A stretch of 64,000 nucleotides of DNA from Streptomyces sp. NRRL WC-3626 (GTDB lineage Bacteria; Actinomycetota; Actinomycetes; Streptomycetales; Streptomycetaceae). The DNA is taken from contig NZ_JOCA01000017.1 of the NCBI RefSeq assembly GCF_000718785.1, positions 62,001 to 126,000 of the forward strand, read 5' to 3'. The position numbers were made by a program, and so were the translations under genes. This document shows positions 1-7,084 of this stretch, piece after piece (the first letter of the stretch is position 1; each line of letters begins with the position of its first letter). The notes beneath the pieces were generated by a model. It was not told the DNA's origin, did not search any database, and worked only from the letters and a program-made list of their open reading frames with translations.

Positions 1-2137
1 CCTCGCCGAGAACCGGAGTCTGTTCGACGAGGTGGACTCGCCGCGCGACCAGCTCGACTTCCTCACCGGCGCGGAGGTCCTCCTCCAGCGCGTCGAACTC
101 CTCGGCCACGACGAGCTGCCCGCCGCCGGATTCGCCGGCCGCACCTGGACGGTCACCGGCCTGCGTGCCGAGGTACGCGAGCGCGCCGACGACCTCGCCG
201 CCCGCTTCGACACCCGCAACGGCACCACCGCCCACGCCGGCCGCCGCGGCGCCCGCCTCGGCCGTGAACCGCTCACCGACGCACTCGAACTGACCCTGCG
301 CGCCCGCGGCCTCGACGACGTCACCCCGGCCGCCGCCCCGGCGCCCGCCACCCGTGCCGTCACGCCCGCGCCCGACGAGTCGCTGCCCGAACTCATCGTG
401 CGGGCCCGCACCTTGGACGAACAGGGGGACCCGGACTCACGGGCCTGCTGGGCACGGCTGCGCACCCTTGTCGCCGCCCGCGACTACACCCACCCCGACG
501 ACCCCGCCGTGGGCCCGCTCGTCCGGTTGCGCGCCGACCTGCTGGACGACGAGGCGGCCAAGGCCGGCGAGAAGGACGACTACGCCGAAGCCGCCGCCCT
601 CTACGAGGAGGCCGCGGGCCTGTACGACGACGCAGGGCAGCCGGCGTACGCGGCGGTCGCCCGCGGCTGCGCCCTGCTCGCCGCCGGGCAGATCCCCGAT
701 CCGGACGACGACGGGGTGGAGGCGAAGGCCGCCGCGCTGACCGCCGCCCACGCCGCCGTGACCGCGCTGCACGAGCGGACGCCCGGCCTGCCCCCGTACC
801 TGGAGGCCCGCCTGCTGAGGCTGCGGGCCACCGCCCTAGGCCTGCGCCTGCAGACCTCGGGGGACGAGGAGCACATCGCACCGGTCCTCGCCGAGGCGGA
901 CCTGCTGCACACCTTCGCCGTCCGGCACGACATCGCCACGCAGATCTCCGGAGCCCTGCTGCTGCGCGCCACCACCTTCGCCCTGGCCGGCGATCTGCCC
1001 GCCGCGCTCGCCGGGACCGACGACGTCCTCGACCGGCTCAGGACGCACGGCCCCGCCTGGCACCTGCCCCGCACCCTCGGCCTGCGCGGCAGGCTCCACC
1101 TCGGACTCCAGGACCCGCAGTCCGCGTACACGGACCTCTCCGAGGGCCTGCGGCTGGCCGCCGGCCGGCCCGCCGACACCAGCGGAGCCGCCCGCCTCCA
1201 CAACGACATGGCCGGCGCCTGCCTGCACCTGGGCCGCCCCGACGAGGCACTGCGCCATCTGACCCGCTCGGCGGAGCTGGACCTGCGCCACGGCGTCCGG
1301 TTCGACGCCTTCTGCACGTACAGCAGCGCTGCCCGGCTCAGCCTCGACCTCGGCCGGGTCGAGGACTGCATCGCCCTGCTGGACTCCCTGCTCGCCGAAC
1401 CGGACGTCACCACCGGCGAACTGGACGACCGGCTCACCGCGCAGCTGCGGCTCACCCGTGCCCGCGCGCTGCACACGGGGGAGGACCTCAAGGCCGCCAC
1501 GGCGGAGTTCGTCGCCCTCGCCGCCGAGTCGGCCGGCTGGGACGACGACCCGGGGAGCCACGCCATGATCGCCGCCGAGACGGCCGTACTCCTCGGCGAG
1601 TCCGGTGAGTTCGCCCGTGCCCGCGAGGCCGCGGACCAGGCACTCGCCGCCCACGCCAAGGATCCGCGCTACGAGCAGCTCAGCAACTGTCTGCGCGAAC
1701 TCGCCCGTCTCCAGGCGGAGCGCCAGGGCCCGGACGGCCTGGCCGGTGCCCGTGCCTTCCTCACCGACGCGGGCCGGGTCGCCGACGAGGCGGACGCCGC
1801 CGGGTACGAGGCGCAGGGCCGCCCGCTGGACGTCGCCCTCGCCTACGAACACGGGCGGGTCCACGCGTACGCCGGTGAGTACGCGCACTCCCTGACGGCC
1901 CTGGAGGAGGCGCTCGCCCTGATCGGCGAACCGGGGCAGGCGCAGGACCCGGAGCAGGCCGGCTCGTGGGCGGAATGCGTCCGCCTCGCGGGTGTCGTGG
2001 AGGGCGTCTACCTCGAACGCCCCGCCCCGGCCCTCACCCGCCTGGACGCGGCGATCGCCCGGCTGACCGCACTGGGCCACACCGAGGAAGCCGAGTCGCT
2101 GACCTCACTGGCGGCCAGGCTGCGCGACGAGGACTGA
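1..2137 (+). CDS. TPR-repeat protein, 5' end outside the window
   Basis: The reading frame is already open at base 2, so the true start lies upstream and at least 711 codons are visible. The protein is Ala/Leu/Arg-rich and built of repeated helical pairs with small residues at TPR-like spacing (for example around base pairs 550-700, 900-1050, 1200-1400 and 1800-1950). No enzymatic motif, signal peptide or membrane segment is visible, so it is probably a soluble scaffold or regulatory protein. The 3' end overlaps the end of the convergent Sir2 gene by 33 bp. The family level is an inference from repeat character; the precise role is unknown. Confidence 0.6.
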   Translation, partial: LAENRSLFDEVDSPRDQLDFLTGAEVLLQRVELLGHDELPAAGFAGRTWTVTGLRAEVRERADDLAARFDTRNGTTAHAGRRGARLGREPLTDALELTLRARGLDDVTPAAAPAPATRAVTPAPDESLPELIVRARTLDEQGDPDSRACWARLRTLVAARDYTHPDDPAVGPLVRLRADLLDDEAAKAGEKDDYAEAAALYEEAAGLYDDAGQPAYAAVARGCALLAAGQIPDPDDDGVEAKAAALTAAHAAVTALHERTPGLPPYLEARLLRLRATALGLRLQTSGDEEHIAPVLAEADLLHTFAVRHDIATQISGALLLRATTFALAGDLPAALAGTDDVLDRLRTHGPAWHLPRTLGLRGRLHLGLQDPQSAYTDLSEGLRLAAGRPADTSGAARLHNDMAGACLHLGRPDEALRHLTRSAELDLRHGVRFDAFCTYSSAARLSLDLGRVEDCIALLDSLLAEPDVTTGELDDRLTAQLRLTRARALHTGEDLKAATAEFVALAAESAGWDDDPGSHAMIAAETAVLLGESGEFARAREAADQALAAHAKDPRYEQLSNCLRELARLQAERQGPDGLAGARAFLTDAGRVADEADAAGYEAQGRPLDVALAYEHGRVHAYAGEYAHSLTALEEALALIGEPGQAQDPEQAGSWAECVRLAGVVEGVYLERPAPALTRLDAAIARLTALGHTEEAESLTSLAARLRDED

Positions 2138-3022
2138 GCCGTCGACGGGGACGCCCAGACGGCCGGCCAGGGTGGTGAGGGCCGGCCCGAGGGGCAGCGC
2201 GACCCGGGTGACCGCGTGCCGGTCGCCCCGGGTCGGGTCCCGGTTGACGATCAGTACGGGCTTGCCGGCGTCGGCGGCCTGACGCACGAACCGCAGCCCC
2301 GACATCACCGTCAGCGAGGAGCCGAGGACGAGGAGCGAGGAGGCCTCCCGGACCAGTGAGCGGCAGTGCTCGACCCGCCCCGGCGGCACGTTCTCACCGA
2401 AGAACACCACGTCCGGCTTGAGGACACCGCCGCAGAGCGTGCAGGGCACCACCTGGAAGTCCCCGACCTGGTCGTCGGTGAGATCGGCGTCACCGTCGGG
2501 ATTGATGCCCGCGGCCACCGGCTCGAACCCCGCGTTGGCCTCCTCCAGCCGCCGCGCCAGTTCGCCGCGCGGGCCGAGAGCACCGCAGCCGAGGCAGACG
2601 ACCCGGTCCAGGCCGCCGTGGAGCTCCACCACGTCCGCACTCCCGGCGGCCTGGTGCAGACCGTCGACGTTCTGCGTGATCACCCCCGACAGCAGACCCT
2701 GCCGCCCGAACCCGGCCACGGCCCGGTGCCCCGCGTTGGGCAGGGCGCGGCGGAAGGTGCGCCAGCCGAGATGGCTGCGCGCCCAGTACCGGCGCCGGGC
2801 CTGCGCGCTGCCGGTGAAGTCCTGATACGTCATCGGCGTATGACGGCTGAGGCTCCCGCCCTCACCCCGGTAGTCGGGAATGCCCGACTCCGTGGAGATC
2901 CCCGCCCCGCTGAGCACCAGCACACCGCCGCTGCCCAGCGCGTCGGCGACCGGCGCGAGATCCGTGGTGCCCGGCGGCAGGTCCGCGTCGGGGGTCCATC
3001 TCAAAGTGGGGCGCATCCGCAT
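2105..3022 (-). CDS. Sir2-family NAD-dependent protein deacylase (sirtuin)
   Basis: 305 aa. It should remove acetyl or other acyl groups from protein lysines using NAD+ in the cytoplasm. The NAD-binding motif GAGIS begins at residue 39 and is followed by E-S-G-I-P-D-Y-R. The TQNVDGLH motif and the catalytic His in ELHGG lie near residues 115-135. Two Cys pairs (CLGC and CTLC) form the expected zinc site. The later GSSL motif is also present. ATG codons at 3022 and 3016 are both possible starts. It is convergent with the TPR gene and overlaps it by 33 bp. The length is slightly above the usual 240-290 aa because of an N-terminal extension. Confidence 0.93.
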   Translation of the reverse strand: MRMRPTLRWTPDADLPPGTTDLAPVADALGSGGVLVLSGAGISTESGIPDYRGEGGSLSRHTPMTYQDFTGSAQARRRYWARSHLGWRTFRRALPNAGHRAVAGFGRQGLLSGVITQNVDGLHQAAGSADVVELHGGLDRVVCLGCGALGPRGELARRLEEANAGFEPVAAGINPDGDADLTDDQVGDFQVVPCTLCGGVLKPDVVFFGENVPPGRVEHCRSLVREASSLLVLGSSLTVMSGLRFVRQAADAGKPVLIVNRDPTRGDRHAVTRVALPLGPALTTLAGRLGVPVDGSVLVAQPGRQ

Positions 3023-3049
3023 GCGGCAAGGGTACGGAACGAGGTCGGC

Positions 3050-3435
3050 GTCCGGTCGACCCGTCGATCAGCTCACGCAGGATGTCCGGGTGGCCCGTGT
3101 GGCGGCCGGTCTCCTCGATCATGTGGGCGAGCGCCCGGCGGACGCCGGGGGCGGGGCTCCTGTCGGGCACCTCGTTCGCCCTTGCGACCGTCTGCCGGTA
3201 GCGGGTGACGACGTCGGACACGCTGTCGCCGGGGGCGGCCCGGAAGGCGGCCGGCCAGTCGGTGACCCGTTCCCCGACAACGTCGCGCGCTCGACGAAGG
3301 TGAGTGTGGTGGAGCAGCCCGAGCAGATTCGTGCCCGACGGCACCGCGGCGGTCCGGACCTGCGGTTCGGGCGCGCCCTCGACCTTCGCGGCGCCCGAGG
3401 CCCGCAGACGGTCGAGGAAGCCGCGCAGGACCTCG
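3050..3435 (-). pseudogene. Remnant of a DinB/DUF664-family protein
   Basis: A reading frame here encodes fragments typical of DUF664 DinB-like proteins: S-G-T-N-L-L-G-L-L-H-H near base 3330, then H-M-I-E-E-T-G-R-H-T-G-H-P-D-I-L-R-E-L-I-D near 3070-3130. The usual central W/Y-rich stretch is shortened. The N-terminal part has no plausible start with a ribosome site, and the frame runs past the family's C-terminus into the start of sir2 instead of stopping. I read it as a decayed gene. It could also be a functional short variant if the sequence contains an indel error. Confidence 0.5.
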
Positions 3436-3584
3436 CTCTCGGCGGGGTCCCCCTCTCCAAGCTCCCCCGGCAAACAAAGTTGCCAACCCGGCAAACCACA
3501 CACCGAGCCCCGCCCCACGCCCCCACCGCGGCGAACCGCACCCCCATCCCGCCCGTCAAACGGACGTGCCGCGAGTGCAGCACC

Positions 3585-3665
3585 GCCAGGGGCGCGGGGA
3601 ACTGCGCAAAGGGGGTCTGGGGGCGGAGCCCCCAGGGACGGGACGGGAAGGGGCGGCGGGGGCGA
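3585..3665. repeat. GC-rich intergenic repeat-like element with an 8-bp hairpin
   Basis: The stretch from 3436 to 3697 has no convincing gene. It holds a block resembling a sequence commonly dispersed between Streptomyces genes: G-G-G-G-C-G-C-G-G-G-G-A-A-C-T-G-C-G-C, then G-G-G-G-T-C-T-G-G-G. Within it, CTGGGGGC-GGA-GCCCCCAG (3617-3635) forms a perfect 8-bp stem with a 3-nt loop. No U-tract follows, but it may end transcription. The dispersed-repeat assignment is from memory and was not checked by search. Confidence 0.5.
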
Positions 3666-3697
3666 GAAAAATCGTCCACCCCACCCCGCCCCACCCC

Positions 3698-3727
3698 TTG
3701 ACCCACCGGAACCACGCGGATTAACGT
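3698..3727 (+). promoter_or_regulatory. Possible promoter of the first glycosidase gene
   Basis: TTGACC (3698-3703) and TAACGT (3722-3727), separated by 18 bp, resemble a Streptomyces housekeeping promoter (TTGAC / TAGNNT). An operator-like repeat follows at 3746. Confidence 0.35.
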
Positions 3728-3745
3728 TCCGGCGTTTAGTGGCGA

Positions 3746-3759
3746 TTGAAACGATTCAA
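3746..3759. promoter_or_regulatory. Operator-like inverted repeat upstream of the first glycosidase gene
   Basis: TTGAA-ACGA-TTCAA is an inverted repeat with a CG near its centre, as in LacI-family operators. It lies 29 bp before the ATG of the GH106-like gene. The 11-mer AAACGATTCAA recurs at 7003-7013, before the GH127-like gene. No regulator gene is present in the window. Confidence 0.5.
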
Positions 3760-3788
3760 CAGCACGCGAACTCCCCTGAGGTGCACTC

Positions 3789-6700
3789 ATGTACGACGAA
3801 TCCGTCCCGCAGCGCGGCAGGATGTCCCGGCGCACGGTCCTGGCCGCCGCAGTGACCGTGGGCACCGCAGCCGCCCTCGGCGCAGCCTCACCCGCCGCCA
3901 CCGCGGCCGCCACCGCCACCGCAACCGGCCCCACCGCCACCTGGTTCGCCGACCCCACCCGCGCGGCACGCCCCAAGTTCCGCTGGTGGTGGCCCGACGG
4001 CCTCGTCGACCCCGACGAGATCACCCGCGAGATCGACCAGATCGCCGACGCCGGCTTCGGCGGAGTCGAGATCGCCGCCGTCCACCACAGCATCAGGGAC
4101 AAGTCACCGCTCGACACCGCCCGCCACGGCTGGGGCAGCACACCCTGGCGCGACGGCGTCGAGGCGGCCCTGCGCCGCGCGGCGAGACGCGGCGTCACCG
4201 TGGACATCACCCTCGGCCCCAGCTGGCCCGTGGCCGTCCCCGGCGTCACCCCCGACGACGAGGCCGCCGCGAAGGAACTCGTCCACGGCCGGGCGGAGCT
4301 GGCCGGCGGAGCCACCTACGAGGGCCCGGTCCCCCCGCCCGTCCACGAGCCCGCCCCCCACGTCACAGGCACCCGGCTCCTCGCCGTACAGGCCGCCCGC
4401 GTCGACACCGCCAACTCCACCCGCAAGGAGACCGGCCTCGCTCCGGACAGCGTCCGCGACCTGACCGCCGACGTCACCGGCGGCACCCTGACCTGGACGG
4501 CGCCCGCCGACGGCGACTGGGTACTGATCTCCTACTGGCAGCGCGGCTCGGCCCAGCAACCGGAGTCCGGCCCCCACTCCGCCCCGGCCGCCTACGTGGT
4601 CGACCACTTCAGCGCGGCCGGCACCACCGCCGTCACCGACTACTGGGAGCGCCACCTCCTCACCCCCGGCCTGCGCCGCCTGCTGAAGGCCGCGGGCGGC
4701 GCCTTCTTCGAGGACTCCGTCGAGATGGAGACCGACGGACTGGTCTGGACGGGGCGTCTGCCGCAGGAGTTCGAGAAGCGCACCGGCCGCCCGCTCCTGC
4801 CGTATCTGCCCGTTCTCGTCCTGGACGACAGCAACCAGGTGTTCGCGTTCGAAGCCCAGCTCACCCGGCAGATCAGGCACGACTTCTGGGGCACGGTCTC
4901 CGCCCTGTTCAACCGTCACCACCTGCGCGCGCTGCGGGACTGGGCACACGGCCTGGACATGACCCTGCGCTCCCAGCCGTACGGCCTGCAGACCGACGCC
5001 ATCGAGTCCGCCGCGATCCTCGACATCGCCGAGGGCGAGTCCCTCGGCTTCAAGAACCTGGACGACTACCGCTGCCTGGCCGGCGGCCGGGACATGGCCG
5101 GTCACACCGTGCTCTCCTGCGAGTCGGGCGCCTACAACGGCTCCGCCTACAGCACGACGTGGGACCGTGTCCTGCGCACCATGGGCGGCGCCTACGCGGC
5201 CGGCGTCAACCAGACCGTCCTGCACGGCTTCTCCTACGCGAAGGCGCCCGAGGCGCAGTGGCCCGGCTTCGCCGCGTTCAGCCCGTACAACGGCAGCCCC
5301 GGCTACGGCGAGTCCTGGGGCCCCCGGCAGCCGACCTGGCGGCACGTCGGGGACATCTCCGGCTATCTCGGCCGGGTGCACCAGGTCCTCCAGGCCGGTA
5401 CGGTCCGCGCGGACGTCGCCGTCTACCGGCAGACCGGCTACACCGCCACCGGCATCGGCGCGTCCTGGTTCACCTCCACCGGTGTCCCGCTCGGCTGGAC
5501 CCACCAGTTCATCAGCGGCGCGCTGCTGGACCTGCCGAACGCCGAGGTGTCCGGCGGCCGGCTGGCCCCCCACGGCCCCGCCTACAAGGCGCTGTTCGTC
5601 GAGGGCGACTTCTTCCACGGCTCCACCCCGACCCTCGCCCTGGCGGACGCCCGCACACTGCTGCGCTTCGCGAAGGCCGGGCTGCCCATGGTGCTCCTCG
5701 GCGCCTTCGACCAGGCGCTCACCCCGGGCGTGCCCGACTCCGGCGAGACGGAGCGGCTGCGGGAGGTTCTGGCCCGTCTGCTCGCCCTGCCCAACGTGGT
5801 CCGGGTCACCGAGAAGCCCGCGGTCGGCGACGCCCTCACCGCCCTCGGCGTCAGCCCCGACGTCCGCCACTCCGTCTCCTCGACGCTCCTCAACGCGCAC
5901 CGTGTGACGAAGGAGGCGGACTTCTACTACCTGTGCAACGGCAAGCACGCCGAGACCGTCAAGCCCCCGGTGGCCGCGATCGACCACGACGTCACCCTGC
6001 GCTGCACGCGCGGCCGCGAGCCGGTGCCGTATCTGCTCGATCCCTGGACGGGCGAAGCCGTGCGGGTGGGCCGGTACACGCGGGAGGGCGACGAGATCAC
6101 CCTGCGCGTCGCGCTCCGGCCGGGCCAGACGACGATCGTCGCGCTGGGCAGGCCCGGACTCTTCGGGGACCGGCACGGAAACCGCCCTTACGCCGTCTCC
6201 TCGGACGCCGACAAGGTGCTGTTCACCCGCGACGGACTCACCGTACGGGCCGCCGCGGCGGGCACCTACCGTACGACGCTGTCCCAGGGCCGCACGGTCA
6301 CCACCACCTTCCGGTCCGTGCCCGCCGCGATCGAGCCGGACCGGTGGAACGTCGAGGTGGAGGACTGGACCCCGGGCTCCGACGTCACCCGGACCGAGAA
6401 GGTGCGCAGAAACCTCGTAATGGACACGCTGCTGCCCTGGTCGAAGATCCCCGAACTGGAGGACTCGGCCGGCATCGGCCGCTACCGCACCACCGTCGTG
6501 CTCCCGCGCGACTGGAGCCCCGCCTCCCACGGCGCCTACCTGGACCTGGGGCAGGTGAGTGACACCTTCCGTGTGACGGTCAACGGGAAGGAGTCGGGAC
6601 CCGCCGACCGGCTGTCTCCCGTCCTCGACGTGGGGCCGCTGCTGCGGCGGGGTGAGAACACCATCGAGATCGAGGTGGCGACGCCGCTCGTGAACCGGCT

Positions 6701-6800
6701 CCGGGTCACCCGTCCGGAGGTCTTCGGCTCCCTGGCCCGCCAGGAGCACGGGCTCGTCGGGCCGGTGAAGCTGGTGCCGTACGCCCAGACCACACTCTGA
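3789..6800 (+). CDS. Secreted GH106-like glycoside hydrolase (putative alpha-L-rhamnosidase)
   Basis: 1003 aa. The N-terminus carries a Tat-type signal peptide (M-S-R-R-T-V-L-A-A-A at residues 14-23, ending near residue 42), so the enzyme is exported folded. The mature part begins with the R-W-W-W-P-D-G-L-V-D-P block and the G-F-G-G-V-E-I strand characteristic of GH106-like TIM-barrel enzymes. The C-terminus (about residues 870-1000) is a galactose-binding-like beta-sandwich with V-T-V-N-G-K and G-E-N-T-I-E-I-E-V. GH106 enzymes release alpha-L-rhamnose from rhamnogalacturonans. Catalytic Glu residues cannot be assigned by eye. ATG 3789 follows GAGG. It is first in a run of four secreted glycosidases but is separated from the next by 284 bp holding a terminator and a promoter. 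The substrate is inferred. Confidence 0.8.
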   Translation: MYDESVPQRGRMSRRTVLAAAVTVGTAAALGAASPAATAAATATATGPTATWFADPTRAARPKFRWWWPDGLVDPDEITREIDQIADAGFGGVEIAAVHHSIRDKSPLDTARHGWGSTPWRDGVEAALRRAARRGVTVDITLGPSWPVAVPGVTPDDEAAAKELVHGRAELAGGATYEGPVPPPVHEPAPHVTGTRLLAVQAARVDTANSTRKETGLAPDSVRDLTADVTGGTLTWTAPADGDWVLISYWQRGSAQQPESGPHSAPAAYVVDHFSAAGTTAVTDYWERHLLTPGLRRLLKAAGGAFFEDSVEMETDGLVWTGRLPQEFEKRTGRPLLPYLPVLVLDDSNQVFAFEAQLTRQIRHDFWGTVSALFNRHHLRALRDWAHGLDMTLRSQPYGLQTDAIESAAILDIAEGESLGFKNLDDYRCLAGGRDMAGHTVLSCESGAYNGSAYSTTWDRVLRTMGGAYAAGVNQTVLHGFSYAKAPEAQWPGFAAFSPYNGSPGYGESWGPRQPTWRHVGDISGYLGRVHQVLQAGTVRADVAVYRQTGYTATGIGASWFTSTGVPLGWTHQFISGALLDLPNAEVSGGRLAPHGPAYKALFVEGDFFHGSTPTLALADARTLLRFAKAGLPMVLLGAFDQALTPGVPDSGETERLREVLARLLALPNVVRVTEKPAVGDALTALGVSPDVRHSVSSTLLNAHRVTKEADFYYLCNGKHAETVKPPVAAIDHDVTLRCTRGREPVPYLLDPWTGEAVRVGRYTREGDEITLRVALRPGQTTIVALGRPGLFGDRHGNRPYAVSSDADKVLFTRDGLTVRAAAAGTYRTTLSQGRTVTTTFRSVPAAIEPDRWNVEVEDWTPGSDVTRTEKVRRNLVMDTLLPWSKIPELEDSAGIGRYRTTVVLPRDWSPASHGAYLDLGQVSDTFRVTVNGKESGPADRLSPVLDVGPLLRRGENTIEIEVATPLVNRLRVTRPEVFGSLARQEHGLVGPVKLVPYAQTTL

Positions 6801-6814
6801 TTGAACGTTTCAAT
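6800..6814. promoter_or_regulatory. Second operator-like palindrome
   Basis: ATTGAA-CGT-TTCAAT starts at the last base of the GH106-like stop codon. Its half-sites TTGAA and TTCAA are the same as at 3746-3759, but the spacer is 3 rather than 4 bp. It sits about 145 bp upstream of the GH127 promoter and could be an auxiliary operator. Confidence 0.4.
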
Positions 6815-6914
6815 ATTCCTCCTCCAGACCCCACACCGAGACAGCCGCTGTGCGGACGGTGCGTGCGCCGATCCGCGCAGCGGCATGCCTGAACACAGGG
6901 CAAACGCCCCCTTC

Positions 6915-6937
6915 CCGGGGCCTTTTCGAAGCCCCGG
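6915..6937 (+). terminator. Hairpin terminator after the first glycosidase gene
   Basis: CCGGGGC (6915-6921) and GCCCCGG (6931-6937) form a 7-bp GC stem with a 9-nt loop containing TTTT. It lies 115 bp after the GH106-like stop codon and just before the next promoter. Confidence 0.45.
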
Positions 6938-6956
6938 TCGCATTCTGTGAGAACAC

Positions 6957-6985
6957 TTGACGCATGTATGACATGCGCTTAGCGT
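6957..6985 (+). promoter_or_regulatory. Promoter of the GH127-GH106-GH78 operon with an inverted repeat in its spacer
   Basis: TTGACG (6957-6962) and TAGCGT (6980-6985) are separated by 17 bp. The spacer and part of the -35 hold the inverted repeat CGCATGT-ATG-ACATGCG (6961-6977), placed where a bound regulator would block RNA polymerase. The AAACGATTCAA site follows at 7003. Confidence 0.55.
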
Positions 6986-7002
6986 CTCCGCCCAGTCGGG
7001 TA

Positions 7003-7013
7003 AAACGATTCAA
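7003..7013. promoter_or_regulatory. Operator-like site downstream of the glycosidase promoter
   Basis: AAACGATTCAA is identical over 11 bases to part of the site at 3749-3759. It lies about 17 bases after the proposed -10 box, a position suited to repression. Confidence 0.45.
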
Positions 7014-7084
7014 TCCTCCGTCGGTGTCCCGGTGCCGTGCCCGACCCGTCCGCCGCCGTCGCCCGTGAAGGGAGCCCCCGCGCC

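Noticed and set aside
4104..6749. An 881-codon minus-strand frame opposite the first glycosidase gene
   Set aside because: Composition is low-complexity (G, V, R, Q, E), there is no recognisable domain, and the opposite strand carries a secreted GH106-like enzyme.
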